Below are positions 7,903 through 14,762 of a DNA stretch of 21,963 nucleotides, in pieces (position 1 is the stretch's first letter; each line of letters begins with the position of its first letter). The notes beneath the pieces were generated by a model. The model made no database searches. It was given only the letters and a program-made list of their open reading frames with translations, and had not been told where the DNA came from. The DNA is taken from assembly GCA_947451445.1 (NCBI GenBank), contig CANFZJ010000013.1, positions 1-21,963 of the forward strand, given 5' to 3'. A program made the translations under genes and the position numbers. Source of the stretch: Comamonadaceae bacterium (GTDB lineage Bacteria > Pseudomonadota > Gammaproteobacteria > Burkholderiales > Burkholderiaceae_C).

Positions 7903-8706
7903 ATGACCACCCTCCCCACCTACTTCATATCCCACGGCGGCGGCCCCTGGCCGTGGATGGAAGACATGCGCCCGATGATGCGCACCCTGGCCGCGTCGCT
8001 GGCCGACATGCCGCGCCAGATCGGCGTCACCCCCAAAGCCGTGCTCTGCATTTCGGCCCACTGGGAAGAAACCGCCTTCACCGCCATGTCCAACCCGCAG
8101 CCTCCCATGCTGTACGACTACGGTGGCTTTCCGCCCCACACCTACCAGGTGGTCTACCCCGCTCCCGGCGCACCGGCACTGGCGCAGCGCGTGGTGGAAC
8201 TGGTCGCCGCTGCCGGGCTGCCCGCTGCGCTGGACGCCGAACGCGGCTTTGACCACGGTACGTTTGCGCCCCTGGTGGTGGTGTACCCGCAGGCCGACGT
8301 ACCCGTGCTGCAGCTGTCGTTAAAGCGCGGGCTGGACCCCGCCACCCACCTGGCGCTGGGCCGGGCGCTGGCCCCGCTGCGTGACGAGGGCGTGTTGATC
8401 GTGGGCAGCGGCCTGAGCTACCACAACCTGCGCGCGTTCGGCCCGCAGGCCAAAGCACCATCCAAGGCATTTGACGACTGGCTGCAAGCCACCGTTGCCG
8501 CCGCCCCGGCCGAGCGCGAACAGCGCCTGCTGGACTGGGCCAGCGCCCCGTCGGCCCGCATGGCCCATCCGCGCGAAGAGCACTTGCTGCCGCTGATGGT
8601 GGCCGTGGGCGCCGCCTACGCCGACCCGGCCACCTGCGTGTACCACGAAGAGGCGATGTTCGGCGGAGTTACCGCGTCTAGCTTCCGATTTGACGTTTCC
8701 GCATAA
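7903..8706 (+). CDS. class III extradiol ring-cleavage dioxygenase (DODA / LigB family)
   Basis: 267 residues. Non-haem metal-dependent dioxygenase related to E. coli YgiD and plant DOPA 4,5-dioxygenase, which open catechol-type rings. Likely metal ligands and conserved histidines are visible: H11 in ISHGGG, H53 in SAHWE, H118 in GFDHGTF, H174 in SYHNL, plus the conserved HPREEHLLPL segment. The open frame extends upstream, but homology begins with MTTLPTYFISHGGG at 7903, so the longer start is rejected. No Shine-Dalgarno is seen before this ATG; TATAAA at 7869-7874 could be a -10 box. It is separated from the DyP gene by 136 bp that include a dispersed repeat, so it is probably a separate unit. 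It converges on the DUF2917 gene with a second repeat filling the gap. The true aromatic substrate cannot be told from sequence. Confidence 0.9.
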   Translation: MTTLPTYFISHGGGPWPWMEDMRPMMRTLAASLADMPRQIGVTPKAVLCISAHWEETAFTAMSNPQPPMLYDYGGFPPHTYQVVYPAPGAPALAQRVVELVAAAGLPAALDAERGFDHGTFAPLVVVYPQADVPVLQLSLKRGLDPATHLALGRALAPLRDEGVLIVGSGLSYHNLRAFGPQAKAPSKAFDDWLQATVAAAPAEREQRLLDWASAPSARMAHPREEHLLPLMVAVGAAYADPATCVYHEEAMFGGVTASSFRFDVSA

Positions 8707-8760
8707 AAACAGCCTCCAGCGCAGGTAGGCTGTGCGCTAGCAGCTATTAAATATATAGCT
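8706..8760 (-). repeat. 55-bp dispersed intergenic repeat, copy B
   Basis: Read on the minus strand it begins AGCTATATATTTAATAGCTG and ends GCTGGAGGCTGTTTT, aligning without gaps to the other three copies. It exactly fills the gap between the convergent dioxygenase (stop 8704-8706) and DUF2917 gene (stop 8759-8761), overlapping both stops. A short stem GCTAT/ATAGC and AGCGCA/TGCGCT pairing are visible, so a bidirectional 3'-end role is likely. Confidence 0.85.
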
Positions 8761-9115
8761 ACGCGACCCAACCCGGCTGCAGCGCAGCACGGTGCTTTGG
8801 CGTGCGGGCGGGCCGCCCCTGGGCCAGCGGCTCCCAGACGAAGTACACCGGGCTGGCCGCGTCCAGCGACTCCACCACCATGCGCTGGCCGGGCTGCAGC
8901 GTGAACTGGTCGCCCACTTGCAGGATGTGGTCGCCCAGCACCGAGGTGTGGCCCGCGTGCGGCCCGTCCACCGTGGCCCAGATGCGGCCCTGGGTCACAC
9001 GCAGCACACCGGGCTGGCGCGGCTGCAAGGTGGTGGCATGACCCGCGTCCAGCTTCCAGCATTCCGCCAGCGCCGAGGCAGACAGGGACGATTGCAGGTT
9101 CAGGGATGCGGTCAT
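8759..9115 (-). CDS. DUF2917 family protein
   Basis: 118 residues, ATG preceded by GGAGAACCCC. The pattern LQPRQPGVLRVTQGRIWAT followed by VDGPH, GDHILQVGDQ and PGQRMVVESL is the DUF2917 signature, a small beta-rich fold of unknown function common in Burkholderiales. A longer upstream frame exists, but the ribosome-binding site and homology both favour this start. It is divergent from the LysR-type regulator, 100 bp away, an arrangement that suggests control by that regulator. Its TAG stop is at the boundary of repeat copy B. Family assignment is good; no biochemical role can be given. Confidence 0.85.
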   Translation of the reverse strand: MTASLNLQSSLSASALAECWKLDAGHATTLQPRQPGVLRVTQGRIWATVDGPHAGHTSVLGDHILQVGDQFTLQPGQRMVVESLDAASPVYFVWEPLAQGRPARTPKHRAALQPGWVA

Positions 9116-9126
9116 GGGGTTCTCCA

Positions 9127-9145
9127 ATTCAATGTATGGATGAAT
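9127..9145. promoter_or_regulatory. candidate LysR-type operator (T-N11-A dyad)
   Basis: ATTCA-N9-TGAAT forms a 5-9-5 inverted repeat in the 100-bp space between the divergent DUF2917 and LysR genes. LysR-family regulators typically bind T-N11-A dyads in this position. It lies very close to the DUF2917 start, which would suit autoregulation or repression rather than activation of DUF2917. Motif-only evidence. Confidence 0.35.
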
Positions 9146-9215
9146 CATCGTCGCCAGAACCTTTGCGGTCCAATGAAAACGGGTTAGGCTATTGATTCCC
9201 AAACCGCATGAATCG

Positions 9216-10211
9216 ATGGAGCCGATGCAACCCAGCCAAACCCATTTACGCACCCGCCCCATCGGCGTGGGCCAGCTGCGTGCCTTTGTGGCCGTGGCCC
9301 GCAACCTGAACTTTCGCGCTGCCGCCGAAGAGCTGGCGCTGACCCAGTCCGCCGTCAGCCGCCAGATCCAGGCACTGGAAGACGAGGTGGGCGTGCCGCT
9401 GTTCTTGCGCCACACCCGGGCCGTGGAGCTGACCGGCGCTGGCGCGCAATTGATGCGCACGGTGGTGCCATCGCTGGACCAGCTGGACGCCGCGGTGCGC
9501 ATGATCCGGCGCAGCGCAGGGCGCAAAAGCGTGGCCATCAGCACCTGGGCCTCGTTTGCGTCGATGTGGCTGATCACCCGGCTGGAGGCCTTCCAGACCG
9601 AATACCCCGACATCGACATCCGCATCGACGCCACCGACACCGTGGTGGACCTGGACACTGCCGACGTAGACCTGGCGCTGCGCTACACCACGCCCGACAA
9701 CGTACAGCCCGGTGCGGTACGCCTATTTGGCGAACAGCTCACCCCCGTGGCCAGCCCCTGGCTGCTCAAGGCGGGCCAGCCGCTGCAGCGCGGCGAAGAC
9801 CTGGCGCATTTCACCCTGGTGGAGGCAGGCGACTCGCACCGCCACATGAACCTGGAAACCCTGTCCTGGCGGCGCTGGCTGGAAGCGCACCAGCTGGGCA
9901 AGGTGGAGCCCAAGCGCTGGATGTACTTCAACTACGCCCACCAGATCGCCCAAGCGGCGCTGACCGGCCAAGGCATCGCCCTGGCCCGCATGCCGCTGAT
10001 TGCCGACAGCCTGGCCAGCGGCGATTTGGTAGAAATATTGCCCCACATGCGGCTGGACTCGCCCCTGGCCTACTGGCTGGTGGTCGGCCCGCGCAGCGCC
10101 GCCCGGCCCGAGATCAAGGCCTTTTGCGCCTGGCTGCTGCTACAGGCCCAGGCCACCCGCACCGCCATTGGCGACGGGCCGGACCCGGATACGGTGGACG
10201 GCCTGGATTAA
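9216..10211 (+). CDS. LysR-family transcriptional regulator
   Basis: 331 residues from the first in-frame ATG. The N-terminal winged helix-turn-helix (about 20-78) is clear: LRAFVAVARNLNFRAAAEEL, TQSAVSRQIQALEDEVGVPL, FLRHTRAVELTGAG. A periplasmic-binding-like effector domain follows, with VAISTWASFASMWLITRL and FQTEYPDIDIRI, resembling the GcvA/AmpR branch. Start is ambiguous: TTG 9192, ATG 9216 and ATG 9225 are all in frame, and 9225 has GGAG only three bases upstream. It is divergent from the DUF2917 gene and converges on the formyl-THF cyclo-ligase gene, with repeat copy C between them. Effector unknown. Confidence 0.92.
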   Translation: MEPMQPSQTHLRTRPIGVGQLRAFVAVARNLNFRAAAEELALTQSAVSRQIQALEDEVGVPLFLRHTRAVELTGAGAQLMRTVVPSLDQLDAAVRMIRRSAGRKSVAISTWASFASMWLITRLEAFQTEYPDIDIRIDATDTVVDLDTADVDLALRYTTPDNVQPGAVRLFGEQLTPVASPWLLKAGQPLQRGEDLAHFTLVEAGDSHRHMNLETLSWRRWLEAHQLGKVEPKRWMYFNYAHQIAQAALTGQGIALARMPLIADSLASGDLVEILPHMRLDSPLAYWLVVGPRSAARPEIKAFCAWLLLQAQATRTAIGDGPDPDTVDGLD

Positions 10212-10220
10212 AACTTTGAT

Positions 10221-10275
10221 TGCTATCTTAAAAATAGCTGCCTGCGCAGGTGGAATATGCGCTAGAGGCCATTTT
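10221..10275 (+). repeat. 55-bp dispersed intergenic repeat, copy C
   Basis: Begins TGCTATCTTAAAAATAGCTG and ends GCTAGAGGCCATTTT. It is the closest match to copy A (GCGCAGGTGGAATATGCGCT versus GCGCAGGTGAAATATGCGCT) and lies between the convergent LysR and 5-formyl-THF cyclo-ligase genes. Stem GCTAT/ATAGC present. Confidence 0.85.
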
Positions 10276-10285
10276 TATGCCTAGC

Positions 10286-10873
10286 CTATACCGGCCACAC
10301 TACCCCGTTGTCGTTCAGGATGGCGTCCAGCGGCACGTCATGCGGCTCGGGCTCGAAGTCGTCCAGATACCCCTGGGTGTAGCCCAGCCCCACGGTGAAC
10401 GGCTTGGGCTCCAGCGTGGCCAGCATGCGGTCGTAAAAACCGCCGCCGTAGCCCAGCCGATAGCCCCCGGCCGCGTAGCCCACGCAGGGCACAAACAACA
10501 GGGTGGGCACGATCAGCTCGGTGTCTTTGGGCTTGAGGATGCCGTAGGCGTCTTCTTCCATGGGGCAACCGGGGTACCAGGCGTGGAAGGTCATGGTTTT
10601 GTGCAGCTTGTTGACCACGGGCAGGCCAATGCGCTTGAGCTGGGGGCCTTCCAGCAGTTCACCGTCTTCCTTCCAGCGGTGCAGGGCGGGCAAGGGGTCG
10701 AATTCGCCCTTGATCGGCCAGTACGCACCGATGACGGTGTCCGGGCGGCCCACCAGCCAGATGCGCATCACACGCTGCAGCAGATCCGCACGCTCCAAGC
10801 GGTCCGGCAGCTCCAGCCGTTGTTCCACAAGGGCTGCACGCAGCGCTTTTTTGTCCTGGGCCCGGTCATTCAT
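10286..10873 (-). CDS. ygfA: 5-formyltetrahydrofolate cyclo-ligase
   Basis: 195 residues. Converts 5-formyl-THF to 5,10-methenyl-THF with ATP, recycling a storage or inhibitory folate in the cytoplasm. The N-terminal KKALRAALVEQR, the central FVPCVGYAAGGYRLGYGGGF and the following YDR motif that binds substrate and nucleotide are all present, and length matches the family. The start MNDRAQDKK at 10873 is the best family fit; in-frame GTG at 10885 and ATG at 10915 are possible, and none has a Shine-Dalgarno. The gene is divergent from slt with only 36 bp between starts, most of it a 14-bp tandem duplication. In many bacteria the cognate gene follows 6S RNA (ssrS); none was recognised here. Confidence 0.92.
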   Translation of the reverse strand: MNDRAQDKKALRAALVEQRLELPDRLERADLLQRVMRIWLVGRPDTVIGAYWPIKGEFDPLPALHRWKEDGELLEGPQLKRIGLPVVNKLHKTMTFHAWYPGCPMEEDAYGILKPKDTELIVPTLLFVPCVGYAAGGYRLGYGGGFYDRMLATLEPKPFTVGLGYTQGYLDDFEPEPHDVPLDAILNDNGVVWPV

Positions 10874-10898
10874 TGAGTTGTCCACATTGAGTTGTCCA
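10871..10898. repeat. perfect 14-bp tandem duplication between divergent genes
   Basis: CATTGAGTTGTCCA occurs twice head to tail (10871-10884 and 10885-10898) with no mismatch. It covers the start codon of the cyclo-ligase gene and most of the 36-bp divergent gap. On the minus strand each unit ends in ATG, offering duplicate start codons in two different frames. Confidence 0.9.
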
Positions 10899-10902
10899 TA
10901 AT
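10873..10902 (+). promoter_or_regulatory. candidate slt promoter giving a leaderless or near-leaderless mRNA
   Basis: TTGAGT (10873-10878) and CATAAT (10897-10902) are separated by 18 bp. A transcript would begin near 10909, at or just before the slt ATG (10910), consistent with the lack of a Shine-Dalgarno. The -35 lies in the first tandem repeat unit and the -10 begins in the second. Sequence-pattern evidence only. Confidence 0.4.
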
Positions 10903-10909
10903 CCCCCAC

Positions 10910-12919
10910 ATGCAATTTTCAGCCAAATCCCCAGCCATTTTGACATCGTTAACGCTCGCCTTGAGCCTGGTTTTCTCCAGCGCCGCCTGCAGCCAAGCCA
11001 AACCCGATCCGCAAGGGGATGCCACCCTTCTGGAGATGCAGCAGTCCTTCAAACGCGGCGACCGCAAGCGGGTGACGGCCCTGCTACCGCTGGCCCAAGG
11101 CCACATTCTGGAGCCCTGGGCTGCCTACTGGGAGCAACGCCTGCGGCTGGACGACATGACCGCGCTGGACCTGCAAGCCTTCAGCGCCCGCTACCCCGGC
11201 ACCTACCAAGAGGACCGGCTGCGCAACGACTGGCTGCTGCTGCTGGGCCAGCGCCGCGACTGGACCACCTTTGCCGACGAATACACCCGCTACCGCATGG
11301 CCGATGACCGCGAAGTGCGCTGCTACGCCCTGCTGATCGACCAGATCAAAGGGGGTGCCGACACCCCGCCCGCCCTGGCCGACGAAGTGCGCAAGAACTG
11401 GTACGCCCAGCGCGACCAGGACGACGGCTGCACCCAGGCCGCCAGCCAGCTGTTGGCGGCCAAAAAGTTCAGTCCGCTGGATGTTTGGCGCAAGGCCCGC
11501 ATGGCGGTAGAGGCCAACCGCCCCCGCGTGGCCGCCAAAGCAGTAGAGATGGTCGCCCCCGAGTCGCTGCCACTGGTGGCCGAGCTGAACGACAACCCGA
11601 CCAAGTTCCTGGCCAGCAAGGTGGTAGCACTGTCACGCGCCCGCAAAGAACTGGTGATGCTGGCGATCATCAAACTGGCCACCACCGACAGCGACAACGC
11701 TGCGGCGCTGCTGGACAACAAGTGGGCCAGCCAGCTGAACACCGAAGAACGCAACTGGACCTGGGGCGTGATCGGCAAGCAGGCCGCCATGCGCCTGTCG
11801 CCATCCGCCATGGACGCTTACGGCAAAGTCACCCAGGACAGCGACCTGACCGACGAGATGCTGGCCTGGAAGGTGCGCAGCGCCCTGCGCCTGGGCCGCT
11901 GGAAAGACGTGGCCAGCGCCACCCACGCCATGGGCCCGGAAGCGCAAAAAGACGCCACCTGGGTGTACTGGCGTGCCCGCGCCCTGCAAGCCCTGGCCAA
12001 GTCAGACCTGGACCTGGCAGAACCCAAGCGCCTGCTGGACAGCATTGCCGGGGTGCGCGGCTTCTACGAACAGCTGGCGCTGGAAGAGCTGGGCCAAAAG
12101 ATCACCGCCCCACCGCGCCCGCCCGCCCCCAGCGCCGATGAAAAGACCGCCGCACGGGCCAACCCCGGCCTGGCCCGCGCCTTGGCCGCCATCCAGCTGG
12201 GCCTGCGCAGCGAAGGCAACCGCGAATGGAACTACAGCACCAATCTGCACGACCGTGGCGGCATGACCGACCGCGAACTGCTGGCCGCCGCCGACCTGGC
12301 CTGCCAGCGCGAAGTGTGGGACCGCTGCATCAACACCAGCGAGCGCACCCGCAGCGTGATGGACTTCGGCCAGCGCTTCCCCATGCCGTTCCAGGACGCG
12401 GTGGTCAAACGGGCCCGCGACATCAACCTGGACCCGGCCTACGTCTACGGCCTGATCCGCCAGGAATCGCGCTTCATCATGGACGCCCGCTCCGGCGTGG
12501 GCGCGTCCGGCCTGATGCAGGTCATGCCCGCCACCGCGCGCTGGACGGCCAAAAAAATCGGCCTGACCAGCTTCACCCCCGACCAGTTGAACGACCGTGA
12601 AACCAATATCGCCATCGGCACCGGCTACCTCAAGCTGGTGCTGGACGACTTTTCTGGCTCCATGCCGATGGCCGCCGCCGCCTACAACGCCGGCCCCGGA
12701 CGGCCCCGCGTGTGGCGCAACGGCCCGGTGCTGGAGGCCGCCATCTGGGCCGAAAACGTGCCCTTTACCGAGACCCGCGACTACGTGAAAAAAGTGCTGT
12801 CCAACACCACCAACTACGCCACAATCCTGACCGGCCAACCCCAGTCGCTCAAAGCCCGCCTGGGCCTGGTCGGCCCGCTGGCCGCCAATGCGGTCGAAGT
12901 GAACAAGGATTTGCCATGA
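10910..12919 (+). CDS. slt: soluble lytic murein transglycosylase (Slt70 type)
   Basis: 669 residues. Cleaves the MurNAc-GlcNAc bond of peptidoglycan with formation of 1,6-anhydro-MurNAc in the periplasm. An N-terminal signal sequence (LTSLTLALSLVFSSAACSQA) is clear; cleavage after SQA, or lipidation at the Cys despite a poor lipobox, are both possible. A long helical U/L-type superhelix region precedes the GH23 catalytic domain, where E519 in RQESRF is the catalytic acid, followed by GLMQVMP (from G534) and AYNAGPGR. A TTG start at 10892 would add six residues; the ATG at 10910 gives the better signal peptide. The TGA stop overlaps the panB ATG, so panB is translationally coupled. Confidence 0.93.
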   Translation: MQFSAKSPAILTSLTLALSLVFSSAACSQAKPDPQGDATLLEMQQSFKRGDRKRVTALLPLAQGHILEPWAAYWEQRLRLDDMTALDLQAFSARYPGTYQEDRLRNDWLLLLGQRRDWTTFADEYTRYRMADDREVRCYALLIDQIKGGADTPPALADEVRKNWYAQRDQDDGCTQAASQLLAAKKFSPLDVWRKARMAVEANRPRVAAKAVEMVAPESLPLVAELNDNPTKFLASKVVALSRARKELVMLAIIKLATTDSDNAAALLDNKWASQLNTEERNWTWGVIGKQAAMRLSPSAMDAYGKVTQDSDLTDEMLAWKVRSALRLGRWKDVASATHAMGPEAQKDATWVYWRARALQALAKSDLDLAEPKRLLDSIAGVRGFYEQLALEELGQKITAPPRPPAPSADEKTAARANPGLARALAAIQLGLRSEGNREWNYSTNLHDRGGMTDRELLAAADLACQREVWDRCINTSERTRSVMDFGQRFPMPFQDAVVKRARDINLDPAYVYGLIRQESRFIMDARSGVGASGLMQVMPATARWTAKKIGLTSFTPDQLNDRETNIAIGTGYLKLVLDDFSGSMPMAAAAYNAGPGRPRVWRNGPVLEAAIWAENVPFTETRDYVKKVLSNTTNYATILTGQPQSLKARLGLVGPLAANAVEVNKDLP

Positions 12920-13806
12920 CCGAAGCTCCCCCCAACACCACCCTCAACGCTTCGCCTTACGGCACGCTGCCGCCCACCAGCAACCCGGGGCAGCGCAAGC
13001 CCATCAGCCTGCCCCGGCTGGCCGAAATGCGCGAGCGCGGCGACAAAATCACCATGCTGACCGCCTACGACGCCACCTTTGCCGCCGTAGCCGACGCCGC
13101 CGGGGTCGAATGCCTGCTGGTCGGCGACTCGCTGGGCATGGTCTGCCAGGGGCTGGCCAGCACTGTGGGCGTCAGCCTGGAGACCATGCGTTACCACACC
13201 GAAAGCGTGGTGCGTGGCCTGCGCCGTACCCAGGCCACCGCCTGGGTCATCGCCGACCTGCCGTTTGGCAGCTACCACGAAAGCCGCGAGCAGGCCCTGC
13301 GCAGCGCCGCCGTGCTGATGCAGGCCGGGGCCCACATGGTCAAGCTCGAAGGCGGCGGCTGGACCAGCGACACCGTGCAATTTTTGGTGGAACGCGGCAT
13401 CCCCGTCTGCGCCCACCTGGGGCTGACGCCGCAAACCGTGCACGCCCTGGGTGGCTACAGGGTACAGGGCAAGTCCGACGCCGCGGCCACCACCCTGCGC
13501 CAACACGCCCACGCGCTGCAAGACGCCGGGGCCGCCATGCTGGTGCTGGAAATGGTGCCCGCCGCGCTGGCCGCCGAGCTGACCACCGCCCTGCAACACT
13601 GCGCCACGATCGGCATCGGCGCGGGCAAGGACACCGCGGGCCAGGTGCTGGTGCTGCACGACATGCTGGGCATGAACCTGGGCAAAATGGCCCGCTTTGT
13701 GCGCAACTTCATGGACGACGCCACCAGCGTGCGCGGGGCCATGGAGGCCTATGTACGCGCCGTGAAAGATGGCAGTTTTCCGAACAACAACCAGCACGCC
13801 TGGTAA
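12916..13806 (+). CDS. panB: 3-methyl-2-oxobutanoate hydroxymethyltransferase (ketopantoate hydroxymethyltransferase)
   Basis: 296 residues. First committed step of pantothenate synthesis: transfers a hydroxymethyl group from 5,10-methylene-THF to alpha-ketoisovalerate. Diagnostic motifs are present: KITMLTAYDATFA, LLVGDSLGMV (metal ligand D71), WVIADLPFGSY (D114), MVKLEGG (E145), IPVCAHLGLTPQ and IGIGAGKDTAGQVLVLHDML. About 30 residues of poorly conserved N-terminal extension precede the barrel. The ATG overlaps the slt stop; a larger upstream frame is a shadow of slt. panC follows 18 bp later. Using a folate cofactor, it has a loose link with the nearby cyclo-ligase gene. Confidence 0.97.
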   Translation: MTEAPPNTTLNASPYGTLPPTSNPGQRKPISLPRLAEMRERGDKITMLTAYDATFAAVADAAGVECLLVGDSLGMVCQGLASTVGVSLETMRYHTESVVRGLRRTQATAWVIADLPFGSYHESREQALRSAAVLMQAGAHMVKLEGGGWTSDTVQFLVERGIPVCAHLGLTPQTVHALGGYRVQGKSDAAATTLRQHAHALQDAGAAMLVLEMVPAALAAELTTALQHCATIGIGAGKDTAGQVLVLHDMLGMNLGKMARFVRNFMDDATSVRGAMEAYVRAVKDGSFPNNNQHAW

Positions 13807-13824
13807 TTTTTTTCGCGTTTTTCG

Positions 13825-14667
13825 ATGTTCATCGCCCACACCATTGCCGAGCTGCGCGCCCATTTGGCCGCTTTTGAGCACCCCGCATTTGTACCCACCA
13901 TGGGCAATCTGCACGAGGGCCATCTGGCCCTGGTGCGCCAGGCCAAGCCGCTGGGCGATGTGACGGTAGCCAGCATCTTCGTCAACCGCCTGCAGTTCTT
14001 GCCGCACGAAGACTTTGACAGCTACCCCCGCACCTGGGACAGCGACTGCGCCCAGCTGCAGGCTGCGGGCTGCGATGTGCTGTTCGCCCCGAACGAGCGC
14101 GAGCTGTACCCCGAGCCACAGACCTTCAAAGTGCTGCCCACGCCTGCATTGGCCGATCTGCTGGAGGGCCAGTTCCGCCCCGGTTTCTTCGGCGGCGTAG
14201 CCACGGTGGTGCTGAAGATGTTTGGCTGCGTGTTCTCCGAAGCCAAAGGCCGCCGCACCGCCGTGTTCGGCCAGAAGGACTACCAGCAGCTGATGGTGAT
14301 CCGCCGCATGGTGCAGCAATTCGCCCTGCCGATTGACGTGGTGGCGGGCCCCACCCGCCGGGCCGACGACGGCCTGGCCCTGTCGTCGCGCAATGGCTAC
14401 CTGAGCCCGGCGGAGCGCGCCGAGGCGGTGCAGTTGTCCAAAGCCCTGCAAGCCATGGCCGCATCCCTGCGCGCGGGCGCAACCGACATCCCTGCCCTGG
14501 AAGCGCATGCCATGGAAGCCTTGCGCACCCGGGGCTGGGCCCCCGACTACCTGGTCGCCCGCCGCCGCAGCGACCTGCTGCCACCAGAGGCCGTAGACGA
14601 GCCCTTGGTGCTGCTGGGCGCAGCCCGGCTGGGCAGCACGCGTTTGATCGACAACTTGGAAGTTTGA
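13825..14667 (+). CDS. panC: pantothenate synthetase (pantoate--beta-alanine ligase)
   Basis: 280 residues. ATP-dependent condensation of pantoate with beta-alanine through a pantoyl-adenylate, in the cytoplasm. The nucleotidyltransferase HIGH-type motif is MGNLHEGH, and the pantoate and ATP elements FVNRLQFLPHEDFDSYPR, FGQKDYQQL and GLALSSRNGYL are conserved. The family RPGHF segment reads RPGFF here, and the loop before FGQKDYQQL carries a few extra residues (SEAKGRR). No Shine-Dalgarno precedes the ATG, which follows a T-rich spacer (TTTTTTCGCGTTTTTCG). Third in the slt-panB-panC unit and followed by a strong hairpin. No panD (aspartate decarboxylase) gene is present in the window. Confidence 0.96.
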   Translation: MFIAHTIAELRAHLAAFEHPAFVPTMGNLHEGHLALVRQAKPLGDVTVASIFVNRLQFLPHEDFDSYPRTWDSDCAQLQAAGCDVLFAPNERELYPEPQTFKVLPTPALADLLEGQFRPGFFGGVATVVLKMFGCVFSEAKGRRTAVFGQKDYQQLMVIRRMVQQFALPIDVVAGPTRRADDGLALSSRNGYLSPAERAEAVQLSKALQAMAASLRAGATDIPALEAHAMEALRTRGWAPDYLVARRRSDLLPPEAVDEPLVLLGAARLGSTRLIDNLEV

Positions 14668-14672
14668 CGCTT

Positions 14673-14727
14673 CGCTATTAAAAAAAGAGCTGCTAGCGCT
14701 TATTCCATATGCGCTAGCAGCTCTTTT
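14673..14727 (+). repeat. 55-bp dispersed intergenic repeat, copy D
   Basis: Begins CGCTATTAAAAAAAGAGCTG and ends GCTAGCAGCTCTTTT, aligning without gaps to copies A-C. It differs from them in having a perfect long inverted repeat. It lies between the convergent panC and ABC-transporter ATPase genes. Confidence 0.85.
14683..14727 (+). terminator. bidirectional Rho-independent terminator of panC
   Basis: AAAAGAGCTGCTAGCGC (14683-14699) pairs perfectly over 17 bp with GCGCTAGCAGCTCTTTT (14711-14727), with an 11-nt loop. A-run on one side and T-run on the other make it symmetrical, suited to both convergent genes. It is formed by repeat copy D. Confidence 0.8.
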
Positions 14728-14732
14728 GCGGT

Positions 14733-14762
14733 TAAACGGGCTGCAGCCCGTCAGCCCGTTTA
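14733..14762 (-). terminator. second hairpin at the end of the ABC ATPase gene
   Basis: TAAACGGGCTG (14733-14743) pairs with CAGCCCGTTTA (14752-14762) over 11 bp. A competing perfect palindrome ACGGGCTGCAGCCCGT (14736-14751) shares the left arm. The right arm includes the stop codon of the ATPase gene. The T-run after it in the minus direction is short, so it may stabilise the 3' end or act together with the adjacent copy D hairpin. Confidence 0.5.

Noticed and set aside
12814..14508. 564-aa open frame on the minus strand
   Set aside because: It lies opposite slt, panB and panC, all of which have diagnostic motifs. Its translation is repetitive, rich in Gly/His/Gln, as expected for a high-GC antisense frame.
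7753..14727. CRISPR array reading of the 55-bp repeats
   Set aside because: The copies are far apart, in both orientations and each at a gene end; there are no regular spacers and no cas genes.
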